In this document: positions 27,653 through 37,735 of the stretch, in pieces
How positions within the stretch are numbered: the stretch's first letter is position 1
Layout of the letters: each line of letters begins with the position of its first letter
Assembly: GCF_000724545.1 (NCBI RefSeq)
Contig: NZ_JHBV01000031.1
Location: 1 to 64,000 of the forward strand
Reading direction: 5' to 3'
DNA: 64,000 nt
DNA from: Aureispira sp. CCB-QB1
Lineage (GTDB): Bacteria; Bacteroidota; Bacteroidia; Chitinophagales; Saprospiraceae
Notes under the pieces: model-generated
Databases searched by the model: none
Seen by the model: the letters and a program-made list of their open reading frames with translations, nothing else
What the model was told of the DNA's origin: nothing
Program-made: the position numbers and the translations under genes

Positions 27653-29740
27653 ATGCAATACTATACCACCCTCATTTTAGCAATTTTACTGTCTTCTTAT
27701 GCCCCTTTTTTATACGCTCAAAACGACGTTATTGACCCCAACGATATTACCATTGCTAGAGATAAATGGGGAACGCCTCATATCTTTGCCAAAACAGATG
27801 CTGCTGTAGCCTATGGTTTAGCATGGGCAAACGCTGAAGATGCATTTGAAACGATGCAAGAATTGTTGATTATAGGTAAGCAGATGATGGGCAAAAAAGA
27901 TGGCATAAAAGGCGCACCATTTGATTTTTTTGTACACTCGATTGGAACCGAAATGACTTATCAAGAGAATATTGGTAAGATTTCAAAAGAGTACATGACT
28001 TATTTAGATGGTTATTGTCAAGGAGTAAATGCTTATGCCAAAGCAAATCCCGACAAAATATTGCTCAAGAAAGCTTTTCCCATTGAACCCAAAGATATTT
28101 TAAAAGCTTATTTGGTGGGGTTTTCGGCATTGTCTGGAGCAGTTGACAAAGTAACCCATATTATGGAGGGGGATTATGATAAAGAACCAGCATCCAAACC
28201 TGCGGGATCAAATGCTTATGCTTTTGCACCTCACAAAACAACGAATGGTAATACTTTTTTGTGTATCAATCCTCATTTTAAAATAGAAGGTGCTTTTTCT
28301 TTTTATGATGCCCATTTGCACAGTGAAGAAGGTTTGAATATAACAGGAGCCTTGTTCCAAGGAGGCACTTGTGTTTTTATGGGAAACAATGAGCATTTGG
28401 GATGGGGGAAAACTTTTAACCACATTGATCAAGTTGATGTTTTTGAATTGGAAATGCACCCTCGAAAAAAGCTATATTACAAATACGATGAGGAATATAT
28501 AAAGTTAGAAAAAAGACCTGTTTGGCTAAAAGTTAGGATAGGAAAAATAGTTATTCCTGTACGAAAGATGACCTATTGGTCGAAATTTGGACCTACCTAC
28601 AAATCTCCTCAAAAAAAGTATTATGCCGTACGTTGTCCAGCCTTTTTTAATTTGAAAGCAGGAGAGCAGTACTACAGAATGAACAAAGCAACAAATTACG
28701 ATGAATTCCAAGCGGCACTAAGTATGAATGCCCATTCTATGTTCAATCTTGTATATGGTGACAAGGATGGAAATATTTTGTATTTATGCAACGGTATGTT
28801 GCCGAAAAGAAACCCTGATTATGACTTTACACAGATACTAAAAGGAGATTCAAAAGAGAAGTTATGGACAGAGTATTACACCCAAAAAGAACTTCCTAGG
28901 GTAGAAAATCCTAATTGTGGCTATGTTTTTAATGCGAATAACACACCAACGAATGCGACTTGTGTGATTGGGGATAATTGTAGTAAGGAAGTTCTGAAAT
29001 ATGCCGATATGCGTTCTGGTGATAACAATCGCTCCACTCGTTTTATGGAGATGATGAACCAAGATAAAACATACACGTTTGAAGAGTTTAAAGCCTTGAA
29101 GTTTGATACTAAAATGACGCCGAATTCTAAATTTTGGGAAAGCTTATCAGGCTTGTTTGCCATCAATTCAGAAGAATATCCTCCTTTTGAAGAAGCGATA
29201 AATTTGCTTCAAAATTGGGATGGTGATGCTAGTGCTGAGAATACAACAGCCCCATTGTTTCTATTGACCATCCAATACGTTTTTGATAAGATGGGATATA
29301 CCGATGTTCCTTTTACAACAGGGATACCGGATACAATTCCTGCACAATTATATATTGAAGCGATAGAAAATGCTTCTAAAGATTTGTTGCAACAACACGG
29401 TCGTTTAAAAGTACCTCTGAAAGATATACTTTTCCATAGACGCAACGGCAAATTGTATCCTGCGAGCGGATTTCCAGATGTCTTATCGCCCATTTATACG
29501 GTTCGCGAAGAGGATGGCAAGCAAGTGGCTGAATATGCCGATACTTATATTCATTTTGTAGAATTTGATAAAAAAGGACCTGTTCAAATTCAAACCCTTT
29601 TACCTTTTGAAGTTACGAAGGCTAGTGAGCAGTACGAAGATGAGTTGGAAATGTTTAATGAACGAGAACTAAAGACGATGAGTTTGAATAAAAAAGAGGT
29701 GCTCGAAAAAGCAGTAAAGACCTATCATCCTGTGCCTTGA
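27653..29740 (+). CDS. Penicillin acylase family protein (Ntn hydrolase)
   Basis: A 695-residue exported member of the penicillin acylase/AHL acylase family. After a signal peptide (about 1-22, ending YAQ) comes the alpha-subunit start ITIARDKWGTPHIFA and a linker. The autoprocessing site is likely GS at 185-186, making Ser186 (GSNAYAFAPHKT) the beta-subunit nucleophile. Conserved NPHF and GNNEHLGWGKT support an oxyanion hole. These enzymes cleave amide bonds of acylated amines such as beta-lactams, N-acyl homoserine lactones and N-acyl amino acids; the substrate here is unknown. The protein is probably periplasmic. Confidence 0.9.
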   Translation: MQYYTTLILAILLSSYAPFLYAQNDVIDPNDITIARDKWGTPHIFAKTDAAVAYGLAWANAEDAFETMQELLIIGKQMMGKKDGIKGAPFDFFVHSIGTEMTYQENIGKISKEYMTYLDGYCQGVNAYAKANPDKILLKKAFPIEPKDILKAYLVGFSALSGAVDKVTHIMEGDYDKEPASKPAGSNAYAFAPHKTTNGNTFLCINPHFKIEGAFSFYDAHLHSEEGLNITGALFQGGTCVFMGNNEHLGWGKTFNHIDQVDVFELEMHPRKKLYYKYDEEYIKLEKRPVWLKVRIGKIVIPVRKMTYWSKFGPTYKSPQKKYYAVRCPAFFNLKAGEQYYRMNKATNYDEFQAALSMNAHSMFNLVYGDKDGNILYLCNGMLPKRNPDYDFTQILKGDSKEKLWTEYYTQKELPRVENPNCGYVFNANNTPTNATCVIGDNCSKEVLKYADMRSGDNNRSTRFMEMMNQDKTYTFEEFKALKFDTKMTPNSKFWESLSGLFAINSEEYPPFEEAINLLQNWDGDASAENTTAPLFLLTIQYVFDKMGYTDVPFTTGIPDTIPAQLYIEAIENASKDLLQQHGRLKVPLKDILFHRRNGKLYPASGFPDVLSPIYTVREEDGKQVAEYADTYIHFVEFDKKGPVQIQTLLPFEVTKASEQYEDELEMFNERELKTMSLNKKEVLEKAVKTYHPVP

Positions 29741-29766
29741 TGTCTTATTTGGCTTTGAAGCGTTCT

Positions 29767-30237
29767 TTAAGAATACAAGCGGTGGATTGTCTCCCAAACC
29801 AAGGGAGATTCAAAGCCTTTGTCTATTACATATTTAGCGATTTTCTGCTTGCGTTTGTATAAGTTGGGTTCTTTTAACAATCGGTTTCTTTTCTGAATAA
29901 CCTGTTCGAGGGTCTCCAAATAATCCTCGTCTGGTAATTCATTTTGAATGGCTTTTTTGATGGAATAGGCAGAAACTTGATTTAGTTTTAGTTCTCTGAT
30001 AATTCTATGTTTTCCCCACTTTTTTATTCTAAATTTGCCACCAGCAAAGGCAATGGCATAACGCAATTCATTGAGAAAATTGTCCTCTATTAGGTCAGCA
30101 ATGATTGCATCTACATCATCTCCATAAATACCTAAATCAAGTAATTTCGAACGAACTTCTTTGTGACAGCGTTCTTGGTAGGCACAAAAAGCTTGCAATT
30201 TGGAACGAGCTTGATCGTAAGAAATGTATTTTTTCAT
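29767..30237 (-). CDS. recX: Regulatory protein RecX
   Basis: A 156-residue, all-helical protein matching RecX, which modulates RecA filament growth. Three-helix repeats are visible: ALCAYQERCHKEVRSKLLDLG-type, a central ADLIEDNFLNELRYAIAFAGGKFRIKKWGK block typical of the family, and a third repeat ending in IDKGFESPLVWETIHRL. It is convergent with the penicillin-acylase-like gene, with only 26 bases between the stops. recA is not in the window. Confidence 0.9.
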   Translation of the reverse strand: MKKYISYDQARSKLQAFCAYQERCHKEVRSKLLDLGIYGDDVDAIIADLIEDNFLNELRYAIAFAGGKFRIKKWGKHRIIRELKLNQVSAYSIKKAIQNELPDEDYLETLEQVIQKRNRLLKEPNLYKRKQKIAKYVIDKGFESPLVWETIHRLYS

Positions 30238-30372
30238 AAGTGGCGGTATTATTTTTTTTGAATAAAAGAAAATTAATGCTCAAAAATGAAACTTTTTAGG
30301 GGAATAGTCTCGTTAAAGAAAACATAAAAGCATTAAAAATTAACAATATGAGCAATATCTCACCCGAACTTT

Positions 30373-30402
30373 TTTGAATATCTATATATATTTGTATATT
30401 TG
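30373..30402 (+). promoter_or_regulatory. Promoter of the rimP-nusA-infB operon
   Basis: TTTG (30373-30376), an 18-base spacer and TATATTTG (30395-30402) match the Bacteroidota promoter consensus. Transcription should begin near 30409, about 14 bases before the leader hairpin. Confidence 0.8.
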
Positions 30403-30422
30403 CGCTACAATTAAGTGTGAGT

Positions 30423-30455
30423 AAAAAGAGGGAACAGAGACTGTTCCCTCTTTTT
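30423..30455 (+). terminator. Leader terminator/attenuator before rimP
   Basis: A perfect 15-bp stem (30423-30437 with 30441-30455; core GAGGGAACAG/CTGTTCCCTC) has a 3-base AGA loop and a T-run forming the 3' arm. It lies between the operon promoter and the rimP start at 30503. This is the shape of an intrinsic terminator, so most transcripts could end here unless something allows read-through. No alternative antiterminator fold was found by eye. Confidence 0.7.
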
Positions 30456-30502
30456 AATACATAGAATAGGGGTAAATTTTACCCAGAAGAAGAAATATAA
30501 GC

Positions 30503-30994
30503 ATGATTTCACTAACAGAGAAATTAACAGCACTTCTTGAGCAAAAATTCCAAGAAGAGGAATTTAGCCACTTATTTCTAATTGAGTTAAAACAGCTAAA
30601 CAATGATGTTATCCAAGTCTTTTTGGATAGCGACAATTTTGTAACCTACGAACATTGTGTTAAGATAAGTCGTTACTTAGAGGAACACATTGAAGAAGGT
30701 GGCTGGTTGGGCGAAAAATACACGCTCGATGTTTCATCGGCAGGTGTTGGAGCTCCCCTAAAACTCAAACGTCAGTACGTTAAAAATATTGGACGCAATG
30801 TAAGTATTGAAGTTAAGGACGATCACAAGCATGTCAAAGGTGTTTTGGCAGAAGTGAACGAAGATAGTGTTGTAGTTGAATACGAAGAAAAGGTAAAAAT
30901 TGAAGGTCGAAAAAAGAAAGAGTTGATGACGATTCGCAAAGAGATTTCTTTCGACAACATTAAAAAAACGATAATTACAGTATCTTTTAAATAG
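30503..30994 (+). CDS. rimP: Ribosome maturation factor RimP
   Basis: A 163-residue protein needed for 30S subunit assembly. The N-terminal alpha/beta domain contains VFLDSDNFVTYEHCVKISRYLEEHIEE, followed by the family signature YTLDVSSAGVGAPLKLKRQYVKNIGR; the C-terminal Sm-like barrel covers about 95-163. It is the first gene of the conserved rimP-nusA-infB order. The leader upstream contains a strong terminator-like hairpin. Confidence 0.95.
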   Translation: MISLTEKLTALLEQKFQEEEFSHLFLIELKQLNNDVIQVFLDSDNFVTYEHCVKISRYLEEHIEEGGWLGEKYTLDVSSAGVGAPLKLKRQYVKNIGRNVSIEVKDDHKHVKGVLAEVNEDSVVVEYEEKVKIEGRKKKELMTIRKEISFDNIKKTIITVSFK

Positions 30995-31091
30995 TTAGTT
31001 TATAGAGCAACTACTTTTGTTGTTCGTACAATTTTGCGAAAGGTAGAATTGTAAACTATGAATTTAGATAAACATAAAATATTATGAAAGC

Positions 31092-32363
31092 ATGAGCATC
31101 AATTTAATAGACTCATTCCAAGAGTTTAAGCATATAAAGAGCATTGATCTTCCTACGATGATCAGAGTACTAGAGGATGTTTTTCGTACTTTAATTCGCA
31201 AGAAATACAGCACTGATGAAAATTTTGATATCATCGTGAATGCTAATGAGGGCGATTTGGAGATTTGGAGAAAACGAGAAATTGTGCCAGATGGGGAAGT
31301 AGAGGATGATCGCTTTCAGATTACTATTACGGAAGCATTAGAAATTGAGGCAGATTATGAAGTAGGAGAGGAATGTTATCAGCGTGTTCATATCATTGAT
31401 TTTGGTCGAAGAGCGATTATGGCTGCTCGCCAAACTTTGATTTCTAGAATATTAGAACTAGAGAAAGATAAAGTATTCCAGATGTATGTGGATCGTGTTG
31501 GAGAGGTTATTCGTGGAGAAGTACATCAAATATTGAAAAGAGAATTAGTTGTTTTAGATGATGAATCTGGGGTGGAACTGTTGTTGCCAAAGAGTGAAAT
31601 GGTGCGTGGTGATTTCTTCCGTAAGGGAGATACCCTAAAAGCTATCATTCGCAAAGTTGATATGCGCAATAGCAATCCTGTTATTATCTTGTCTAGAACA
31701 GATAATACATTTTTGGAGAAATTGTTGGAACAAGAGGTACCTGAGATTGAGGATGGATTGATTACAGTTAAGAAAATTGTTCGTGTTCCTGGAGAGCGTG
31801 CAAAAGTAGCTGTAGAGTCTTATGACGAGCGAATTGATCCTGTTGGGGCTTGTGTTGGTATGAAAGGTTCTCGTATTCACGGTATTGTACGTGAATTGCG
31901 TAATGAGAATATTGATATTATCAACTTTACAACCAATGAGTCACTGTTGATTCAACGTTCTCTTACACCAGCTAAAATTTCTTCTATCGAAATTGACGGG
32001 GAAAGAAAGAGAGCTTCTGTGTTTTTAAAACCAGAAGAGATCTCTAAAGCAATTGGAAAAAAAGGTATAAATATTAAATTGGCTAGTAAATTAACTAGCT
32101 ATACAATAGACGTTTATCGAGAAGGATTTGAAGAATCTGATTATGATGTTGAATTGGATGAATTCAAAGACGAAATCGAAGAATGGATTATTGACGAGTT
32201 AAAAACAATTGGATGTGACACCGCACGTAGTGTATTGGAACTGAATGTTGAAGAATTGATTCGTCGCACGGATTTAGAAGCTGAAACTATCGCTGAGGTA
32301 GTAGCTATTCTAAATGCGGAATTGGAAGAAGATGCTTCTGGTAATAATGAAGAAGAGGAATAA
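31092..32363 (+). CDS. nusA: Transcription termination/antitermination factor NusA
   Basis: A 423-residue RNA-polymerase-binding protein controlling pausing, termination and antitermination. The domains are an N-terminal RNAP-binding domain (about 1-125; FEFKHIKSIDL-type start, HIIDFGRRAIMAARQTL), an S1 domain (about 130-200; GEVIRGEVHQILKRELVV), KH1 (VGACVGMKGSRIHGIVREL) and KH2 (KAIGKKGINIKLASKL). A short acidic helical tail follows. The repeated C-terminal acidic domains of E. coli NusA are missing, as usual outside proteobacteria. It is the second gene of the operon, 97 bases after rimP. Confidence 0.96.
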   Translation: MSINLIDSFQEFKHIKSIDLPTMIRVLEDVFRTLIRKKYSTDENFDIIVNANEGDLEIWRKREIVPDGEVEDDRFQITITEALEIEADYEVGEECYQRVHIIDFGRRAIMAARQTLISRILELEKDKVFQMYVDRVGEVIRGEVHQILKRELVVLDDESGVELLLPKSEMVRGDFFRKGDTLKAIIRKVDMRNSNPVIILSRTDNTFLEKLLEQEVPEIEDGLITVKKIVRVPGERAKVAVESYDERIDPVGACVGMKGSRIHGIVRELRNENIDIINFTTNESLLIQRSLTPAKISSIEIDGERKRASVFLKPEEISKAIGKKGINIKLASKLTSYTIDVYREGFEESDYDVELDEFKDEIEEWIIDELKTIGCDTARSVLELNVEELIRRTDLEAETIAEVVAILNAELEEDASGNNEEEE

Positions 32364-32630
32364 TTTTGGTACTAAAAACTTGTAAGAAATTATGATGTAA
32401 TCTAATGAAACAGTTTTTAACCTATAGGCTATTGCGGAAAAATACAGCCTAATTAAAAGCTATTGTTCTCGTCCCTTGCATGGGTCTCTTCTACTAAAGG
32501 AGTATTGAATCCTAATGAATTTTTTTAAATTAATATATAGGAGTATTTATAGTTCGTTTTTTGTCACCAAACAATTCTTAAAAATAAGATTATACGAGCT
32601 ATTTATTTTAAAGTAACGTAAAATTATAGG

Positions 32631-35600
32631 ATGTCAAAACGTTTAGTCAAAGTAGCTAAAGAACTTAATGTTGGAACAAAAACTATTGTCGAATTTTTAA
32701 ATGACAATGGCTTTTCTGTGAGCAACAAACCCACTGCAAAGATTTCGGACGAGATGTATGATGCACTTGCCAAAAACTTTCAGAACTCTATCGCAATCAA
32801 GGAGAAAGCCAATCAAATTACAATTGGTACTCGCAAAACAAAAGAGGAGCAACCAAAAGAAAAAGCAAAAAATTGGAAAACTAAAGAGGAGGAAACAACA
32901 GAACCTGTAACACCTGTTGAGCCTAAAACAGAAACGCCTGTTGTAGACAATACTCCTGTGGTCGAAGAGAAAAAAGAACCTTTAAAAGAACAAGTAGAGG
33001 AGCAGAAAAAAGAAGAAGTTACAGAAAGTAAAACACCTCAGCTTACAGGACCTAAAATTTTAGGGAAAATTAACTTGGATAATCAAGGTAAGAGAGGTAA
33101 GAAGAAAAAAACAGAGCATAAAGTAGAGGATAAAAAGGTTCAGAATGAACCTAAGAAAGAACAGAAAGAAAAAACAGTCGTCAATACATCCAAGGACGAA
33201 CGAACTAAAGATACTCCTAAAGAAGAAAAAGTGGTTGAAGAAATTAAACAACCTGTTGTTGAAGAGAAAAAGAATCCTGTGGTGGCTAAAGAAGAAGAGC
33301 AAACAACTAAGAAAGAGAAAACAGAAGAAACAACCTCTAATAGCTCATCTTCTAATACTGAGTTGGACATCAAAGTAGATGCTCCTCAGTTGAAAGGTTT
33401 GAAAATCTTAGGAAAAATCAATATTGCTTCTCCTAAATCTAAACGTAAGAAAAAAGGAAAAGACAATAAAAAGGGAGGAGAGGATAGTAATGATCCCAAA
33501 AAGAAGAATTTGGTGGCTTCTTCTGAGAGTGGTCAAGGACAGAAAAAACGTAGAAAACGTACTCGTGTTAATAAATCAGATGATTCTAAGAATTCTCAAG
33601 GATCAGGTTCTAACAACAACTCGTCCAACAATAAAGATAATGCTGAGGACAAGAAAAAAACGTTCAAAAAACCAGACGCAACACCAAGTAATCGTAGAAA
33701 TAAGAAAAAAGGTAGACGCAAGGAAATTGACAACAAAGAGATTGATGATAAGCTAAAAGCAACAATGAATCTTTTGAGTGGTCGTGGTGGTAAGAAGAAG
33801 AAGTTTGGTGCTTCTCGTAAAGAAAGAGACGAACAACGTGCTGAGCGTTTGCGTGAAATTGAAAATAGCACAGAGGAAGCTCCTAAGATTCAAGTAACAG
33901 AATTTATCTCTGTATCAGAATTGGCAAACTTGATGAAAGTTAGTCCTACAGAGATTATCATGGCTTGTATGAACGAAAAACGTATGGTTTCTATCAACCA
34001 ACGTATGGATAGGGAGTTGATTGAGTTGATGGGTATTGAGTTTGGTTATGAAATTGAGTTCGTGTCTGCTGAAGACCAAATGGAGAAAGATTACCAAATT
34101 GAGGATGATGAGTTAGATGATAACACGCCTCGTTCTCCAATCGTAACGGTAATGGGACACGTTGACCACGGTAAGACTTCTTTGTTGGATAGTATTCGTA
34201 AAGCGAATGTTGCTGGCGGTGAAGCTGGTGGTATTACACAACATATTGGTGCTTATGAAGTAAAGGTAGGAAACCAAGGAACAATTACGTTCTTGGATAC
34301 TCCTGGTCACGAAGCCTTTACGGCAATGCGTGCTCGTGGTGCTAAAGTAACGGATGTAGCGGTTATTATTATCTCTGCAGATGATAGTATTATGCCACAG
34401 ACTAAAGAGGCTATTAGTCACGCACAAGCTGCTGAAGTACCAATTATTTTTGCCATTAACAAGATAGATAAAGAAGGTGCAAATCCTGATAAAATCAAAC
34501 AAGAATTGGCTTCAATGGACTTGTTGATTGAAGAATGGGGTGGTAAGTACCAAAGTCAAGATATTTCGGCTAAAAAAGGTTTGAACATTGATTTGTTGCT
34601 AGAAAAAATCTTATTAGAGTCTGAAATGCTAGAATTGAAAGCGAATCCAGAAAAACGTGCTGTTGGTACTGTTTTGGAAGCTTCACTTGAAAAAGGACGT
34701 GGTTATGTCGCTAAGATACTAGTTCGCAACGGAACCTTAGCTGTTGGAGATGCAATGGTGGCTGGTCCTCATTATGGTAGAGTTAAAGCAATGTTCAATG
34801 AACGTGGTAAACGTGTGAAAAAAGCAGGTCCCGCTACTCCTGTATTAGTTCTAGGTTTGCAAGGTGCTCCTCAAGCAGGGGAAACTATGAATGTGATGGC
34901 TTCTGAAAAAGAAGCGAAGGATTTGGCTGGAAAACGTGCTAATCTAGTTCGTCAACAACAAATTCGTGCTACACGTCGTGTTACATTGGATGATATTACA
35001 AATCGTATCAAGATTGGTAACTTCCAAGAGCTTAACCTTATCGTTAAAGGTGACTTTGATGGTTCTGTAGAGGCTTTGGCAGATTCATTGTTAAAATTGT
35101 CAACCGACCAAGTTCAAACCAATATCATTTACAAAGCAGTTGGTCCAATTACAGAATCGGATGTTAACTTGGCTGCTGCTTCGAACGCAATTATTGTAGG
35201 TTTCCAAGTACGTCCTAACCCAATGGCAAAACGCTTGGCAGAGAATGAAGGGGTAGAGATTAATACTTACTCTATCATTTACGATGCCATTGATGAAATT
35301 AAGTCAGCTTTGGAAGGAATGTTGGAACCAAAACAAGTAGAAGAAGTAATTGGTATGGTAGAGGTGCAGCAAGTATTCAAAATTTCAAAAGTGGGTGCTG
35401 TTGCAGGTTGTTTTGTTCAAGAAGGAAAAATTACCAGAAACAGCTATGTTCGAGTTATCCGTGGTGGCATCGTGGAATATCCCAAAAAAGAGGGCGTTCA
35501 CGGCGAGTTGTCTAGCTTACGTCGCTTCAAAGATAGCGTAACAGAAGTTAAAAATGGTTTTGAATGTGGTTTGACCATGAAGAACTATAACGATTTGAAA

Positions 35601-35654
35601 GAAGGTGATGTTCTTGAGGTTTATGAAATCAAAGAAGTAAAACAAACTCTTTAA
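32631..35654 (+). CDS. infB: Translation initiation factor IF-2
   Basis: A 1007-residue translational GTPase that brings initiator tRNA to the 30S subunit. An IF2_N segment lies at 1-53 ([20 protein letters not shown]). A very long, low-complexity Lys/Glu-rich linker runs to about 400, with two copies of a KILGKIN motif (about 140 and 260). The G domain starts at Gly509 (GHVDHGKT) with DTPGHEAF and NKID; the C-terminal domains II-IV follow. The final third is strongly conserved. A 267-base spacer separates it from nusA; I saw no tRNA or small ORF in it. Confidence 0.97.
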   Translation: MSKRLVKVAKELNVGTKTIVEFLNDNGFSVSNKPTAKISDEMYDALAKNFQNSIAIKEKANQITIGTRKTKEEQPKEKAKNWKTKEEETTEPVTPVEPKTETPVVDNTPVVEEKKEPLKEQVEEQKKEEVTESKTPQLTGPKILGKINLDNQGKRGKKKKTEHKVEDKKVQNEPKKEQKEKTVVNTSKDERTKDTPKEEKVVEEIKQPVVEEKKNPVVAKEEEQTTKKEKTEETTSNSSSSNTELDIKVDAPQLKGLKILGKINIASPKSKRKKKGKDNKKGGEDSNDPKKKNLVASSESGQGQKKRRKRTRVNKSDDSKNSQGSGSNNNSSNNKDNAEDKKKTFKKPDATPSNRRNKKKGRRKEIDNKEIDDKLKATMNLLSGRGGKKKKFGASRKERDEQRAERLREIENSTEEAPKIQVTEFISVSELANLMKVSPTEIIMACMNEKRMVSINQRMDRELIELMGIEFGYEIEFVSAEDQMEKDYQIEDDELDDNTPRSPIVTVMGHVDHGKTSLLDSIRKANVAGGEAGGITQHIGAYEVKVGNQGTITFLDTPGHEAFTAMRARGAKVTDVAVIIISADDSIMPQTKEAISHAQAAEVPIIFAINKIDKEGANPDKIKQELASMDLLIEEWGGKYQSQDISAKKGLNIDLLLEKILLESEMLELKANPEKRAVGTVLEASLEKGRGYVAKILVRNGTLAVGDAMVAGPHYGRVKAMFNERGKRVKKAGPATPVLVLGLQGAPQAGETMNVMASEKEAKDLAGKRANLVRQQQIRATRRVTLDDITNRIKIGNFQELNLIVKGDFDGSVEALADSLLKLSTDQVQTNIIYKAVGPITESDVNLAAASNAIIVGFQVRPNPMAKRLAENEGVEINTYSIIYDAIDEIKSALEGMLEPKQVEEVIGMVEVQQVFKISKVGAVAGCFVQEGKITRNSYVRVIRGGIVEYPKKEGVHGELSSLRRFKDSVTEVKNGFECGLTMKNYNDLKEGDVLEVYEIKEVKQTL

Positions 35655-35748
35655 GAATGGTAATTAGTTTATTGTCAGTTTAATATGATTTTTAATAGAG
35701 TGACGTAAGAAAAATAAACAAGATTTACTTCTACATAATATAATGGTG

Positions 35749-35785
35749 GTGCTGTGCTGATCTATTTTCAGTGCAGCACTTTTTT
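35749..35785 (+). terminator. Intrinsic terminator of infB operon
   Basis: A 12-bp stem (GTGCTGTGCTGA with TCAGTGCAGCAC, two G-T pairs) has a 7-base loop and is followed by six T. It lies 95 bases after the infB stop. Confidence 0.85.
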
Positions 35786-35843
35786 ATTTACCTTAAATGT
35801 TATTAGAGACAAGGAAGAAGTTGAAGAATTCTTAGTAAGAAAT

Positions 35844-35882
35844 AAAAAAAATACTACGAATGAAAAACAACATTCGTAGTAT
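35844..35882 (-). terminator. Intrinsic terminator of the 552-residue membrane protein gene
   Basis: A perfect 12-bp stem (ATACTACGAATG at 35851-35862 with its complement at 35871-35882) is followed on the minus strand by a run of T. It lies just downstream of the gene ending at 35908. Confidence 0.85.
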
Positions 35883-35907
35883 CTCTAAACTTAAATGAGG
35901 ATATATT

Positions 35908-37566
35908 TTATTTTCCTAATTCTGGACTAGTGCTAACCGTTGTATTGAGTTCTAAATTATCAAACTTAGCAACAGGAACCGTTGCTTGTCTTGCATCATC
36001 GTAAGCAACCATAACAGAATCGGAGATAGCCGTTAATGGGAACTCGGTTGAAACAATAGATTCTCCCAAAAAGATTTTATTAGGAACATTATCCAAGGTA
36101 AAGTGATAATAAGTTTTGCCATCAATTAAACTAGATTGAATGCGCTGAACATGACCGTAGATCGTATAGATTCCTTCTTTTTTATCGACAACTTTTCCTC
36201 CTCGATAAGAGCGAAGGGCTTCTTCTAATGTTTCACCAACACCAACAATAGAATGATCTCGAACAGAAACCATGGCGACCATTTTAATCAAACCTGCTTG
36301 GTCTTTTAAGGACAGGACATAAGTAGGAACATTATTGATATTGTATAAAATTGGAAAAGAACCAATGTATTTTTTTTCTTGAACTTTCCCCATTGCAGAT
36401 CGACGAGCAGCTTCTTCGGTTGCCCCGACTTGTTTGTAACGAGTAGCTTCTTTGGTTCTTGTATTAACCAATACAAAACCAATTGTTCCTTCTTCTTGCC
36501 CGACAGAAGTAAGACCTGTGTACCAATAGGACTGATCATCTTTACCATAAACTAACGAGAGCCCTTTGGTGGTTGTCTTTTTGTCCAAATTAGAGAAGTT
36601 CCAATACCCATGAATATATTCTCCCCAGTATTCCAACTGTTCCTCTACCATTTCCATAGGTTGAATGCGATCTATCCACTTGGGAGCTGTTTCGGGGGTG
36701 TATTCTTTGATCTCGCCTGTTTCTGCATTAACAACAGCAACACCATAGGCATTCATACCACTAAAACCAACTTCGTGACTATATAAAGTAACAACCCAGT
36801 ATGGTGTACCTTCATCATCAATTTCGAAGGTATAATCTGTCAAACCAGTTGTCATATACCCACTTAAATAAAGATGACGATGTAGATTGCTGCCAAAATA
36901 GGCTTCGGGTTGGTATTTGATTTTTACATTGCTAACCAATTCTACTTCTGGATCGGAGGTAGCTGCGACCTTGATATAAGCAGGTGTGCCTTCACGGTTA
37001 TTAAACCACTTAAAAAAGCCTGAATGCAAAAGAGGAGCTATCCAAAAAAGTTCTCCATTAACATTTTGAATTCTAAATTCACCTACATAAGCTTGGCTAC
37101 CCAAGGTGCGTTCTTGACCTGGTAATTCCTCTCCAAGAACTTTGTCACCCAACCGATGGGCTACCTCTTGGTCAATGATGCGAATTTTATCAAGTTCTAC
37201 AGGAGGTACTTCCTCCGCAAAGTTTTCACTCAATTTTATTTCTCCAATCAAACCTTGATAAGACATAGCTCTAAAACCTTCCCAAGTAGCCAAACTAATG
37301 ACCATAATGTAAGTGATTGTCAAAAGGGCGGTTAAGGTTGATAATTTGAATAAAAAAGTCTTTTTCTTATTGATAACTCGCAACTCAATAATCATTACTG
37401 TTAAAGCAATAAAAAAGATACCTACAGGCAAACTCAAGAACCACATGTTTAATACAGGGAGGTTCATATAGAGATAAACTGGGGCAACAATTAAAAGGAA
37501 TAAACCATAGAGAATCTGTGCCAATCGGTTTAAAAATGAAGTGGGTTGACTTGTTGTCGTGCTCAT
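35908..37566 (-). CDS. Large membrane-anchored protein of unknown function
   Basis: A 552-residue protein with three predicted N-terminal helices (about 14-34, 42-63, 74-96) and a large, probably periplasmic, C-terminal region (about 100-552). That region holds repeating beta-rich units resembling PepSY-type domains: YWVVTLYSHEVGFSGMNAYGVAVVNAETGEIKEY and GTIGFVLVNTRTKEATRYKQVGATEEAARRSA both end in a sentence-like pattern of strand-turn-helix. I cannot name a family with confidence. The gene is monocistronic with its own terminator. Nearby genes give no functional clue. Confidence 0.75.
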   Translation of the reverse strand: MSTTTSQPTSFLNRLAQILYGLFLLIVAPVYLYMNLPVLNMWFLSLPVGIFFIALTVMIIELRVINKKKTFLFKLSTLTALLTITYIMVISLATWEGFRAMSYQGLIGEIKLSENFAEEVPPVELDKIRIIDQEVAHRLGDKVLGEELPGQERTLGSQAYVGEFRIQNVNGELFWIAPLLHSGFFKWFNNREGTPAYIKVAATSDPEVELVSNVKIKYQPEAYFGSNLHRHLYLSGYMTTGLTDYTFEIDDEGTPYWVVTLYSHEVGFSGMNAYGVAVVNAETGEIKEYTPETAPKWIDRIQPMEMVEEQLEYWGEYIHGYWNFSNLDKKTTTKGLSLVYGKDDQSYWYTGLTSVGQEEGTIGFVLVNTRTKEATRYKQVGATEEAARRSAMGKVQEKKYIGSFPILYNINNVPTYVLSLKDQAGLIKMVAMVSVRDHSIVGVGETLEEALRSYRGGKVVDKKEGIYTIYGHVQRIQSSLIDGKTYYHFTLDNVPNKIFLGESIVSTEFPLTAISDSVMVAYDDARQATVPVAKFDNLELNTTVSTSPELGK

Positions 37567-37735
37567 ATTTATGTATGTGTGTCTTTAATTTTTATAATAC
37601 TTTGCTAATTTCATCTTTATTCAATCATTCGTTAAAACTAGGTAGTAACAACGCAGCTAAGTATTTTATTCTATGATAATAAATAATAAAAAGATCGAAT
37701 GCTCTTAAAACAGAATTTTTTAAAAATTGGTTTCA

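Noticed and set aside
32364-32630. Possible tRNA or riboswitch in the nusA-infB spacer
   Set aside because: No cloverleaf, conserved riboswitch core or strong hairpin could be found in the 267 bases.
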